DNA of 64,000 nucleotides, taken from contig NZ_JAJIWO010000001.1 of NCBI RefSeq assembly GCF_020880695.1, positions 1,054,001 to 1,118,000 of the forward strand, read 5' to 3'. Positions 27,501 to 35,087 of the stretch are shown here, piece by piece (the first letter of the stretch is position 1; each line of letters opens with the position of its first letter). The notes below the pieces were generated by a model. The model was not told the origin of the DNA. It made no database searches and was given only the letters and a program-made list of their open reading frames with translations. Made by a program: the position numbers and the translations under genes. The DNA comes from Mucilaginibacter sp. UR6-11. GTDB taxonomy: Bacteria; Bacteroidota; Bacteroidia; Sphingobacteriales; Sphingobacteriaceae.

Positions 27501-27934
27501 TCGTCTACGACAATACCGATAACGCCTGTTTGATTAAGACTGAGGGCATTTTTAAGTTTGTCGAGAAGGCTTGGCTGTTTAATTAGAACTACAACTGATT
27601 TATCTTCAATAGAATAGTCGAGAGATTGTCCCTCGAAGATCTTATTTAGCACTTCCATTAATTCGCCGTTTTTTACAGTGATAGTCACGGTTTTGGCTTG
27701 GTCAATTACTTTGCCAGCGATCGCGAAGTCGTAACCGGTTTGCCTTTTGATTTGGGTAAGGACGCTGGTGAGCGGTTCATTTGTAACGGAGAGAGTAACC
27801 TTTTGCGCAAGGGAACTTGCGCTTACCTGCATAAATGCGATAAATAGCATAAGCGTGGTTAACTTCATGACCCGAAATAGCTTTTTAGTATAGCCAGGCG
27901 GCAATACAAAGTGTTCTGAATAAATTTTGTACAT
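24539..27934 (-). CDS. SusC/RagA-type TonB-linked outer membrane protein with STN domain
   Basis: Large TonB-dependent porin of 1131 aa. In order: signal region (FRVMKLTTLMLFIAFMQVSA), a secretin/TonB short N-terminal (STN) signalling domain at about residues 45-120, a carboxypeptidase-regulatory-like domain from GVIGIVVDEQHRPISGATVT, the plug with SVYGSRAANGAILITTKKGK and DPLYVIDGVPY, and the barrel ending in VITLGIQATF. The STN domain marks receptors that pass ligand information to a FecR anti-sigma factor. Exactly such a gene, and an ECF sigma gene, lie upstream on the same strand. The start at 27934 gives the MYKIYS...LPPGYTKKL leader commonly seen in this family. Confidence 0.95.
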   Translation of the reverse strand: MYKIYSEHFVLPPGYTKKLFRVMKLTTLMLFIAFMQVSASSLAQKVTLSVTNEPLTSVLTQIKRQTGYDFAIAGKVIDQAKTVTITVKNGELMEVLNKIFEGQSLDYSIEDKSVVVLIKQPSLLDKLKNALSLNQTGVIGIVVDEQHRPISGATVTVKGTGNADVTDSKGAFHLKNVADNATIVISFIGYQKQELPAQADMGIIKLVVATTPLDAVQVIAYGETSRRLTTGNITSVSAKEIENQPVADPLLSLEGRVPGIFITQGNGVPGSTVTVRIQGQNSFLSGNDPLYVIDGVPYISELPPNLGSNIWPGGAVNLNGPVAGSPLAYINPADIESIEILKDAEATSVYGSRAANGAILITTKKGKVGKTTISVNVQNGFGHITREVPELNTQQYLAMRNQAMANDGVTPSADPADPGYAPDLKIWNSNSFTDWQKVLLGNNSHYLDGQGSVSGGTENTQFLVGAGYHRETTVFPGDFADQKASVHFNLNTSSDNKKFKFQMSGSFLNDDNKLPQTDPTFLASFSAPNSPPLYNPDGTFNWAPNSQGSSTWPFGNPVANLLNSFASNTNNLESHALISYQLVPGLQLKSSFGYTNIQIDQTTTNPLSALDPEVRAQSENSANYLYANVHSWIIEPQLNYVKTLAKGKLDVLAGMTLQRQNMSSDTYKGVNYYTDLQLTDPAAAQQTFSSATISQYNYSAIFGRINYNLNDEYLAEFAIRRDGSSRFGAENEFHNFGSAAVAWIFSKESLVQNTLPFLSFGKLKASFGTTGNDQIGDYRFLTQYSYVPGYAYQGNLGLKTQGLPNPYLQWELTKKANFGFDLGFFKDRLLLSANYAINRSSNELLPYPLPIITGYNSISQNLPATVQNTSLEFTATSINIKTKDFNWTTNFNLTIPTNKLVAYPGLATSSFANTYIIGRPITIQRVLKFAGVNPGDGNYQFIDRNGQLTENPNYFGTLADATEVINTSPKFYGGLQNSFSYKSLSLQFLFSFTKQIGANDVFGSSDPGGYYSGNQPVSILNNVWTHPNDQATIQKFSASGSNFGQYFYAVNSNAGYSDASYIRLKNASLSWKLPENVCKTLSISNARLYLQGQNLLTITKYKGMDPETPGSFGFQFLPPLRVITLGIQATF

Positions 27935-28087
27935 TTGCTTAGTGAGGGTTGTGCGTTTGCCTTTCGTTTTCCAGACTGCAGGGCGGACGCGGTTCTTAAA
28001 TAGTTTTAATTAATGGTTTGGGCAATCCTTTCATAAGTCATCCGGTTACCGCCAGGTGACTTTTTTACTGATAGCCGTGAGGAAAGT

Positions 28088-29170
28088 TTATTCGATAATG
28101 ATTACCCTCCTCCCTTCGATCTTAAAGTGTACGTCTTTGGTGTTTTGGAGTATTTTCAATGCGGCACTGATGTTCCGGTCCCGGCTGATATCGGCGAAGA
28201 AAACTTCATTGGTCACCGGACCTTGGTAAATCACGTCGATGTTGTACCAGCGGCTTAATTGCCGCATTACCGATTGAATGTTGTCGCCTTCAAAATGAAA
28301 GTTGCCGTTCTTCCAGGCAGTAACGATCTCGGTATTGACCGTTTTAATATTTTTGCCGTCGGTTTGCTGACCAGGAATCAAAGTCAGGTTATTTACTTTA
28401 ACTCTCCCTTCTACCAGCGTGGTGCGGGTCGCGGATTCGTCAGAATAGGCATTCACGTCGAATATGGTGCCGATGTCTTCGATGGTTTGTTTGACGGTTT
28501 GTACTTTAAATGGCTGGCGGGCGTTATGCTTCACCTCGAACAAAGCCTCCCCGGTAATTTTGACTATCCGTGCATTGCCCTTAAAGGCGGTCGGGAAAGT
28601 GATACTCGATGCGGTATTGAGCCAAACTTTGGTACCATCGGATAAAACCAGCGGGCAGGGCAATTGCTCGCCCCGCGCGGTGGTCAAAGTATTATAACTA
28701 AACTGATTTTCTGACTTATTTGCATCATAAATAATAGCGTTTTGTTTTGCACTAATGATTGTGCTATTCTGCACCGCCAGTTTGCCTTCCAGCCCCTTGG
28801 TCAAAACAATCTTTTGGCCATTGGCTAAGGTTAATGTGGCTTGGTTACGGCCTGGTGCGATGTCATTTTTGACAACTTGCTGCGTCGGTTGCTGTTGCCT
28901 ATGAAAGACAAAATACCCAGCAGTTGAACAAGCGATCAGGATGGACGCTGCTGCCGCGGCCCTTAGCCAAAACGTCACCAATTTTTTATCGGGCGCTTTT
29001 TTCACGATCTTGCCCCACATCTCATCTTTTAGCTGGATGAGGTCGTCTTCCGAAAAATCGGCCTGATGATTTGTTTCTAAATGATGAAACCAATTTTCAA
29101 GTAGAATCCGTTCTTCTTCAGAACATAAACCCGCCTTATATTTTTCCCATAATGCCCTGGCGTTTTCCAT
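28088..29170 (-). CDS. FecR-family anti-sigma factor
   Basis: Inner membrane regulator that holds the ECF sigma factor until the SusC STN domain signals. I start it at ATG 29170 (MENARALWEKYKAG), because the 27-residue extension to 29251 is not family-like. The N-terminal cytoplasmic helices include CSEEERILLENWF. A single membrane helix is at about residues 68-86 (AAAASILIACSTAGYFVF). The periplasmic FecR domain has VLSDGTKVWLNTASSITFP and ITGEALFEVKHNARQPF. The C-terminal DUF4974 part has VMRQLSRWYNIDVIYQG. At 360 aa it is normal. It lies between the sigma gene and the SusC gene. Confidence 0.93.
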   Translation of the reverse strand: MENARALWEKYKAGLCSEEERILLENWFHHLETNHQADFSEDDLIQLKDEMWGKIVKKAPDKKLVTFWLRAAAAASILIACSTAGYFVFHRQQQPTQQVVKNDIAPGRNQATLTLANGQKIVLTKGLEGKLAVQNSTIISAKQNAIIYDANKSENQFSYNTLTTARGEQLPCPLVLSDGTKVWLNTASSITFPTAFKGNARIVKITGEALFEVKHNARQPFKVQTVKQTIEDIGTIFDVNAYSDESATRTTLVEGRVKVNNLTLIPGQQTDGKNIKTVNTEIVTAWKNGNFHFEGDNIQSVMRQLSRWYNIDVIYQGPVTNEVFFADISRDRNISAALKILQNTKDVHFKIEGRRVIIIE

Positions 29171-29356
29171 GTTTATCTCGTGATATTTAATGTCAGCTAT
29201 TTCACTGAACAACACTGTATAATATCCACGACAAACTTTACATGAGGGCAAGGTACAAGTGTGTGAAATAAATTTTAAGAAATCGTTAAGTTATGTTTTG
29301 ATAAAGGAAAATTCAGGCGAATAGGACTTAAATACAGTTTTTATATTTTTGTTCAA

Positions 29357-29923
29357 CTATACAAAACATGCAAGAATAAGCATTCCCAATTTAACTCGCA
29401 AAACTTTTAGGGCTCTCTTGACTTGTGTGGAGACAGTATGTTCTGAAATGTCCAGACTTTGCGCTATCTCTTTATAGGTTAGGTGTTCCTTACGGCTAAG
29501 TTCAAAAATTTCCCGCATTTTGCATGGCAGGTCGGCTATCCCCTTTTCGATCGTTAGAGCAATATCCTTCTCCCGGATTTGATAATCAGCTCCTGCCTCA
29601 TACTGGCTCAGAAAGCCTTGCAGCGATTGGAGGTATTTGTCTTCCATTTTTTTTCGGGAAAAAACATTCATTGACCGGTTACGTACGGCACTATATAAAT
29701 AAGCGGATAATGAAGTTGTCAAGGAAAAATGTTCATGGCAGGTCCACAACGCAATGAAAACTTCCTGTATAACATCCTTTGTTTCTTCCCGGCAATTCAA
29801 TTTTTTATAAGCGAAGATATAAAGCAGACTATAATAACGGACGTAAATCTCCAGAAAAGCGTCGTGATTACCCTCTTTTAAAAGGACAGCCAATTCTTGA
29901 TCTGTGAAATTATTATATACCAT
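29357..29923 (-). CDS. ECF RNA polymerase sigma factor (sigma-70 family, Bacteroidetes type)
   Basis: Extracytoplasmic-function sigma factor of 188 aa. Region 2 lies at about residues 25-95 (YSLLYIFAYKKLNCREETKD, IQEVFIALWTCHEHF, SAVRNRSMNVFSRKKMEDKY). Region 4 lies at about 125-180, with the helix-turn-helix YKEIAQSLDISEHTVSTQVK. It is the first gene of the minus-strand sigma-FecR-SusC-SusD set, 186 bases upstream of the FecR start. It should direct transcription of that set once FecR releases it. The signal is presumably the ligand of the SusCD pair, which the sequence does not reveal. Confidence 0.95.
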   Translation of the reverse strand: MVYNNFTDQELAVLLKEGNHDAFLEIYVRYYSLLYIFAYKKLNCREETKDVIQEVFIALWTCHEHFSLTTSLSAYLYSAVRNRSMNVFSRKKMEDKYLQSLQGFLSQYEAGADYQIREKDIALTIEKGIADLPCKMREIFELSRKEHLTYKEIAQSLDISEHTVSTQVKRALKVLRVKLGMLILACFV

Positions 29924-30207
29924 AATGCCTAAAATCCTATTTTAAATCTACGAGTTTTCAGGTCAATAATAGTTATTTTTTTATAAGCTACCAGCATAGC
30001 CTTTTGGATGCCAGTTTTACTATCGCTACAGTTCTATATTTCCCTGCTGTAACAGTGAAGGATTTACATCATTGGAAAACAAGGGAGGCTAAGAGTTACA
30101 AAGGTAGATTGGCTGGGAAAACAATACGAAAAGTTCCGGACTAATTTTTTGCAATATCCCAAAGAAATGCGTTCGCCGCTATTTTAAAGTTTAAATTTTC
30201 GAATCGT

Positions 30208-30235
30208 AAGGCTTTACGAAGTTTCGTAAAGCCTT
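30208..30235 (-). terminator. 13-bp perfect hairpin downstream of tRNA-Ala
   Basis: AAGGCTTTACGAA and TTCGTAAAGCCTT are exact reverse complements around a 2-base centre, directly 3' of the tRNA on its strand. No clear U-run follows, so it is either a terminator of unusual form or an RNA-processing hairpin. The stretch from here up to the sigma gene start (29924-30207) shows nothing else. Confidence 0.5.
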
Positions 30236-30245
30236 GATTATCAGG

Positions 30246-30319
<74 letters not shown>

Positions 30320-30482
30320 GTTTATGTGTTGGGATGGCAAAAGTAATAAAAAGTTGGGCAATTGAAAATTTATGTGTTGAAAAATGCTATTTAATAGCTT
30401 CGCTTTTTTTAAAACGGCAATATGATCTACCGTGCTTGCAAGTTTAAAAACCGAAAATTATATTTGTTTCTTTAAATCTCTT

Positions 30483-30556
30483 CGGGATGTAGCGTAGCCC
30501 GGTATCGCGCCAGCATGGGGTGCTGGAGGTCGTGGGTTCGAATCCCGCCATCCCGA
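30483..30556 (+). tRNA. tRNA-Pro (anticodon GGG)
   Basis: Cloverleaf on the plus strand. The acceptor stem CGGGATG pairs with CATCCCG, the anticodon stem CCAGC/GCTGG encloses ATGGGGT with anticodon GGG, and the T-arm has GGGTTCGAATCCC. The discriminator is A and no CCA is encoded. A small 7-bp hairpin (TCGTAAG/CTTACGA) follows at 30612-30629. It could be the tRNA terminator, but it lacks a T-run. Confidence 0.95.
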
Positions 30557-30704
30557 CTAAAGAAACTTTGTAAGTAAGCAAAGCCCGGAATATACCACCT
30601 GTAAAAAACATTCGTAAGCCGTCTTACGATATTTAAACCCACCCACATAATTTTAATGGGATAATTATTTTTCGTATCATTGTTTAGAATTAGACTAAAT
30701 AACA

Positions 30705-31331
30705 TTGATAGAAATATTAATAGCTGATAACCAAACTTTAACCCGCGAAGGCGTGAAAGCCCTGTTGGCTACTATGGTAGATATTAATATTGCAGCCAGT
30801 GCCGCCTATCCTATCGAGCTGGAAAAACTCATCAATACCTATGAACCCGCAGTTGTTTTACTTGATCCTTATTATAGCCGGCGATTTACGGTTGATGACG
30901 TCAGGCACATTATGGCCAGGTATCCGCATGTCCGCATTTTGATATTATCAAACCGCCAAAACCGCGAGCAGATACAGGAAATACTTGACCTTGGCATTAA
31001 AAATTATGTTTTTAAAGAGTGCAGCCGTGAAGAACTGGTTTATGCTGTGTACTCGACCGCAAAAGGTGAACAATTTTTCTGCAAAAACATTTTCGAAACC
31101 CTTTTTGGTAACAAACTTATTCCCGAAAAAGCTGATACGCTTCCACAGCTGTCTTCACGCGAAACAGAACTTATCTACCTGATAGCGGATGGATTGACCA
31201 ACAACGAAATAGCTGAAAAGCTATTTTTAAGCGTGCATACCATTAAAACGCACCGGAAAAACATCATCAGGAAATTAGGTTTTACATTTAAAAACACTGC
31301 CGAGCTGGCAGCCCTGCTCCAAAAACGTTAG
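30705..31331 (+). CDS. NarL/LuxR-family response regulator
   Basis: DNA-binding response regulator of 208 aa. The receiver domain covers about residues 1-120, with ILIADNQTLTREGV, a phosphoacceptor Asp in VVLLDPYYS and a Lys in NYVFKECS. The C-terminal LuxR helix-turn-helix has LSSRETELIYLIADGLTNNE and AEKLFLSVHTIKTHRKNI. The start is a TTG at 30705. I see no ATG giving a complete receiver domain. No kinase gene is adjacent. It lies 95 bases upstream of, and in the same direction as, the DUF4856/imelysin/HTTM/TonB receptor operon, and is the most likely regulator of it. Confidence 0.9.
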   Translation: MIEILIADNQTLTREGVKALLATMVDINIAASAAYPIELEKLINTYEPAVVLLDPYYSRRFTVDDVRHIMARYPHVRILILSNRQNREQIQEILDLGIKNYVFKECSREELVYAVYSTAKGEQFFCKNIFETLFGNKLIPEKADTLPQLSSRETELIYLIADGLTNNEIAEKLFLSVHTIKTHRKNIIRKLGFTFKNTAELAALLQKR

Positions 31332-31354
31332 TTTTATTTAGACTTATTATAAAT

Positions 31355-31401
31355 TACCTCCTTGGGGGTATTGCTCGGCGCAGAGGGGGGTACTACTTTT
31401 G
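31355..31401 (+). promoter_or_regulatory. Promoter of the imelysin operon with paired GGGGGTA repeats
   Basis: TACTTTTG at 31394-31401 fits the Bacteroidota -7 box TAnnTTTG, 25 bases before the DUF4856 ATG. Upstream, GGGGGTA occurs twice (31364-31370 and 31386-31392), spaced 22 bases, or two helical turns. The first copy is half of an imperfect palindrome TACCTCCTTGGGGGTA (31355-31370). This suggests a dimeric activator site, plausibly for the LuxR-type regulator upstream. Confidence 0.5.
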
Positions 31402-31426
31402 TCAGGAAATAAAACTACAACATCAA

Positions 31427-32518
31427 ATGAAAAAATATCTATCAATACTTAGTGCTTTAACTATAGCCTTCATGCTTATTACCGGCTGTAAAAAAAATGA
31501 CCCGACTACCGAGCCTGTACCTGTTTATACAGTGCCGACCACTTACAATTTTACCAACGCCAATTTTGCTGATGCGACTACCCGCTTGGGTATGTACACC
31601 GAAATTTCAAATCTGATGAAAAATGCGCTTACTGGCACATTTGATGCTGCGAAAGCCAAGGCCATGCTTACCAACACCGGCGCCCCGTTTACAACAGCGG
31701 CCTACAATACATCGGGCTTACAACTTAATGACCAGTTTGCCCCTGTATTTAAAACAGATGCAATAAGTTTTATTGACAGCTTAGCTAAGGCAAGTGCCGC
31801 CGCTTCAACTCCGGCAAGCCGGGGTAAAGCAGGTGTTGGGGCAAGCTCTGCAAATGCTGCATCTAAATATGCTTTAACCAGTTTAGGTGTTAACTATGCC
31901 CAGGTATTTAATAAAGGGCTAATGGGTGGTTTGGTTACTTACCAAATTGTTACAACAATGGATGCTGTTGCTAACCAAGCTATTGATAATACAGCAATAG
32001 TTAATGGCGCCACAGCGATGGAGCATGCCTGGGATCTGGCTTTTGGTTACTGGGGCGTTCCTGTTGATTTCCCTACCAACAAAACAGGCGCTAAACTTTG
32101 GGGTAGCTATAGCACACAGGTCGACTCGGGTTATAAAGCCAATACTATATTAATGACCGCCTTTTTAAAAGGCAGGGCAGCCATCAGCGCTAAAGACAAA
32201 GCAACTTTTGTTGCGCAGGCTAAGATCATTATCACTACGATGGAAAGATTAACCGGCGCCGCTGCCCTACAGGAAGTTAAAGAAGCCAAAGCCGCTATCA
32301 GCGATAATATATTAAGAAACAGCCGTGTATCTGAAATGTATGGCTTTGTTTACTCACTAAAATATAATCCAAAAAGGGTTATTACAGATACACAGTATAA
32401 CGCGCTGCTGGCATTGTTCCCGAAGAGTTATTACGACTTAACATTAACTGATGTTAACGCAATAAGGGATGCCGTTGCCAATCAATATGACTTTAACAGT
32501 GTAAAGGACATACTATAA
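31427..32518 (+). CDS. DUF4856-family lipoprotein
   Basis: Exported lipoprotein of 363 aa and unknown function. The lipobox lies in MLITGCKKND (Cys about residue 21). The protein then has the TYNFTNANFADATTRLGMYT opening of DUF4856 and a largely helical body, with AMEHAWDLAFGYWGVPVDFP in the middle and FVYSLKYNPKRVIT near the end. It is the first gene of a four-gene operon with an imelysin-family lipoprotein, an HTTM membrane protein and a FecA-like receptor, suggesting a role in metal (probably iron) handling at the cell surface. A strong hairpin directly after this gene may limit read-through to the next. Confidence 0.83.
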   Translation: MKKYLSILSALTIAFMLITGCKKNDPTTEPVPVYTVPTTYNFTNANFADATTRLGMYTEISNLMKNALTGTFDAAKAKAMLTNTGAPFTTAAYNTSGLQLNDQFAPVFKTDAISFIDSLAKASAAASTPASRGKAGVGASSANAASKYALTSLGVNYAQVFNKGLMGGLVTYQIVTTMDAVANQAIDNTAIVNGATAMEHAWDLAFGYWGVPVDFPTNKTGAKLWGSYSTQVDSGYKANTILMTAFLKGRAAISAKDKATFVAQAKIIITTMERLTGAAALQEVKEAKAAISDNILRNSRVSEMYGFVYSLKYNPKRVITDTQYNALLALFPKSYYDLTLTDVNAIRDAVANQYDFNSVKDIL

Positions 32519-32553
32519 TTAAAAATCAGTAATAGTTAATATATACAAAAAGT

Positions 32554-32587
32554 AACCATCCGCACCTTAAACCGTGCGGATGGTTTT
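32554..32587 (+). terminator. Strong hairpin with T-run between DUF4856 and imelysin genes
   Basis: AACCATCCGCAC pairs perfectly with GTGCGGATGGTT around an 8-base loop, followed by TTTT. It sits 36 bases after the DUF4856 stop and 18 bases before the imelysin ATG. It should act as a partial terminator or as a stabiliser of the first-gene message, setting different levels for the first gene and the rest of the operon. Confidence 0.75.
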
Positions 32588-32604
32588 ACTATAAATAACA
32601 AACA

Positions 32605-33714
32605 ATGAAAAAAATTATATGCCTGGCTTTAACAGCCGCCGTTTCACTAATACTCATACAATCCTGCTCAAAATCAGGCGCAGGAGATAATAACAATAAC
32701 ACAGGTTCATCCTTTGATCGTAAGGCCATGTTGACCAATATAAGCACCAATATAATTATACCCGCTTATACATCGTACCAGGCCGCAGCTGTCAGCCTGG
32801 ATGCAGCCGTAGTTACCTTCAATACCACACCCACCCTTGCTAATTTAACCGCTTTACAAAACGCCTTTACCGCAACCTATAAACAATGGCAATCAACCTC
32901 AGTTTATGATTTTGGGCCGGCGGCCGATGTAAATTTGCGGGTAAACACCAACACCTATCCGGTTGACGTTAACCAGATCAATGCAAATGTATCTTTGGGC
33001 ACTTACAATCCACAGTTATTATCTAACCTGGCTGCAAAAGGCTTACCGGCACTTGATTATCTGTTATTCAATCTGGGCGGCGATAACGCTGCAGTTTTAG
33101 CGCTGTTTACTACTGACAGCAAGGCTGCAAACCGCAAAACTTATCTTGCCGCGTTATCCGCCGAATTAAAAACAAACGCGACAACTGTTTTAAACGCCTG
33201 GAGCGGATCTTATAAAACCACCTTTTTAAATGCTACCGGGACTGATGCCAGCAGCTCGACCGGCTACCTGGTTAACCAGTTGGTTTATGATTATGAAGTA
33301 CTTAAAAATTTCGAGGTTGGTATCCCTGCTGGTTCACAATCAATGGGCGTTACCTATCCAACCAAGGTGCAGGCCTATTATTCAAAAATATCATTACAAC
33401 TAACCCTGTTGCATTTGCAGGCTATACAAAATTTATATCTGGGCGCAAATGGTTCGGGCTTTGATGACTACCTGGTGGCTGCCAACGCCAAATACAATGG
33501 CGGCTCGCTTAATGATGCTATTAAAGCACAGTTTACAACCGCCGCCGCTAAACTGCAAACCTTAACCGACCCTTTATCAGCAAACATAACCAATAACCCG
33601 ACAGCGGTTATGGCAGCGTATACCGAGTTACAAAAACTAACGGTTTTGCTAAAAACTGATATGACCTCATCATTAGGTATCGCAATTACATTTGGGGATA
33701 ACGACGGAGACTAA
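32605..33714 (+). CDS. Imelysin-family lipoprotein (peptidase M75-like)
   Basis: Exported lipoprotein of 369 aa, lipobox in LILIQSCSKSG (Cys about residue 21). The helical imelysin fold is indicated by TNISTNIIIPAYTSYQAAAV at the start of the mature domain, YKQWQSTSVYDFGPAADVNL, the typical GLPALDYLLFNLGGDN, and a second repeat with NQLVYDYEVLKNFEVGIPAG. Imelysins are linked to iron uptake in several bacteria, although most are not proven peptidases. The classical GxHxxE motif is not evident here. The HTTM gene follows after two bases. A periplasmic or surface iron-binding role is an inference from family and operon. Confidence 0.87.
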   Translation: MKKIICLALTAAVSLILIQSCSKSGAGDNNNNTGSSFDRKAMLTNISTNIIIPAYTSYQAAAVSLDAAVVTFNTTPTLANLTALQNAFTATYKQWQSTSVYDFGPAADVNLRVNTNTYPVDVNQINANVSLGTYNPQLLSNLAAKGLPALDYLLFNLGGDNAAVLALFTTDSKAANRKTYLAALSAELKTNATTVLNAWSGSYKTTFLNATGTDASSSTGYLVNQLVYDYEVLKNFEVGIPAGSQSMGVTYPTKVQAYYSKISLQLTLLHLQAIQNLYLGANGSGFDDYLVAANAKYNGGSLNDAIKAQFTTAAAKLQTLTDPLSANITNNPTAVMAAYTELQKLTVLLKTDMTSSLGIAITFGDNDGD

Positions 33715-33716
33715 AA

Positions 33717-35087
33717 ATGCCTGATACCTTAACGGCCCGTATTAATACGCTTATAAAAGCACCGGTACATATTGCTCCCCTTGCCGTCCTCAGGATAGCA
33801 TTTGGGAGCATTATGCTTGTCAGCACATTACGTTTTATTTTAAAAGGATGGATCTATGCCTTTTACCTAAAACCGCCGTTCCATTTCACTTTTTATGGAT
33901 TTGACTGGATGAAAGTGCCGCCGGGCAACACTCTTTACGTTTTATTTGGCTTATTGGTAATTACAGCTATTATGGTAACTGTCGGCCTGTTTTACAGGGC
34001 CGCTATTATAACTTTTTTTGTATGCTTTACTTATGTGGAGTTGCTTGACAAAACCACCTACCTTAACCATTATTACTTTATAAGTGTAATGGCCTTTTTA
34101 ATGATATGGGTACCGGCACACCGCTATTTTTCTGTTGATGTATGGCGTAAGCCTAAATTGGCGGTAACCAGTATCCCCGGCTGGACTATCAATATATTTA
34201 AGCTGCAACTGGTACTGGTTTATTTTTTTGCGGGATTATCCAAATTAAATTACGATTGGCTGATAGCGGCTATGCCGCTTAAAATATGGTTGCCGGCTAA
34301 CAGCAACATGCCCGTAATTGGCGGGTTGCTTACCCAGGTTTGGGTAGCGTATATCTTTAGCTGGTTCGGGGCGATATTCGATCTGTTTATTGGATTTTTG
34401 TTACTTAGCAACCGGTATCGCAGATGGGCATATGTGTTGGTTTTAATCTTCCATTTGTCAACAGGCTTGTTTTTTAAGATCGGCATGTTCCCCTATATCA
34501 TGATACTGGTAACCCTTATTTTCTTTTCAGAGAAAACCCATATCAGGATCATCAATTTTTTAAAGCTGTTATTGCCCCGTGCCAATAGCACTATCCCCAA
34601 TAAAGCGTACCACCTGCCCGTATTTAAAACGCAGTTTATTTATGGGATATTGATTTTGCATTTTATTATACAACTAATCATGCCTTTCAGATTTTTAATG
34701 TACCCTGGTAAGCTCTATTGGACAGAAGAAGGTTACCGTTTTTCGTGGCGCGTTATGCTGATGGAAAAAGGCGGCACTATTTTTTTCCATGTAAAAGACC
34801 CCGCATCAGGCACTAAAACAGAGGTTATCAACTCACAATACCTCAATACTTTCCAGGAAAACCAAATGGCTACCCAGCCGGATATGATATTGCAATACGC
34901 ACATTTCCTGGCTGCCGAGTATCAAAAAAAAGGGATTAAAAATCCGATAGTAACTACGGATAGCTATGTTACCTTAAATGGAAGCGGCAGCAGGTTATAT
35001 ATTGACAGCACTGTAAACCTGGCTACCCAGCAAGAGGGTTTCGGCCATAAAAAATGGATCCGTCCATTTAGCACAACCAGCAAATGA
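33717..35087 (+). CDS. HTTM-domain membrane protein related to vitamin K-dependent gamma-carboxylase
   Basis: Integral membrane protein of 456 aa with about eight hydrophobic helices in the first 320 residues and an extracytoplasmic C-terminal domain. The family signature is clear: KTTYLNHYYFISVMAFL (His118), VYFFAGLSKLNYDW (Lys176) and a C-terminal YVTLNGSGSRLYID segment. In the animal gamma-glutamyl carboxylase, the His of the NNH segment and the second Lys of GVKKLDADW are catalytic (His160 and Lys218 in human numbering, from memory). Both positions appear kept here. It lies two bases after the imelysin gene and overlaps the receptor gene by four. The activity of bacterial relatives is largely unknown, so modification of a neighbouring lipoprotein is only a hypothesis. 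Confidence 0.85.
   Translation: MPDTLTARINTLIKAPVHIAPLAVLRIAFGSIMLVSTLRFILKGWIYAFYLKPPFHFTFYGFDWMKVPPGNTLYVLFGLLVITAIMVTVGLFYRAAIITFFVCFTYVELLDKTTYLNHYYFISVMAFLMIWVPAHRYFSVDVWRKPKLAVTSIPGWTINIFKLQLVLVYFFAGLSKLNYDWLIAAMPLKIWLPANSNMPVIGGLLTQVWVAYIFSWFGAIFDLFIGFLLLSNRYRRWAYVLVLIFHLSTGLFFKIGMFPYIMILVTLIFFSEKTHIRIINFLKLLLPRANSTIPNKAYHLPVFKTQFIYGILILHFIIQLIMPFRFLMYPGKLYWTEEGYRFSWRVMLMEKGGTIFFHVKDPASGTKTEVINSQYLNTFQENQMATQPDMILQYAHFLAAEYQKKGIKNPIVTTDSYVTLNGSGSRLYIDSTVNLATQQEGFGHKKWIRPFSTTSK

Noticed and set aside
30472-30705. Minus-strand frame of 77 codons containing GGIRTHDLQHPMLARYRATL
   Set aside because: It is the reverse strand of the tRNA-Pro gene, a well-known false protein seen in many genomes.
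31332-31426. Rho-independent terminator for the LuxR gene in the CCTCC/GGGGG segment
   Set aside because: The stem is weak, no T-run follows, and the repeats lie within the promoter of the next operon.
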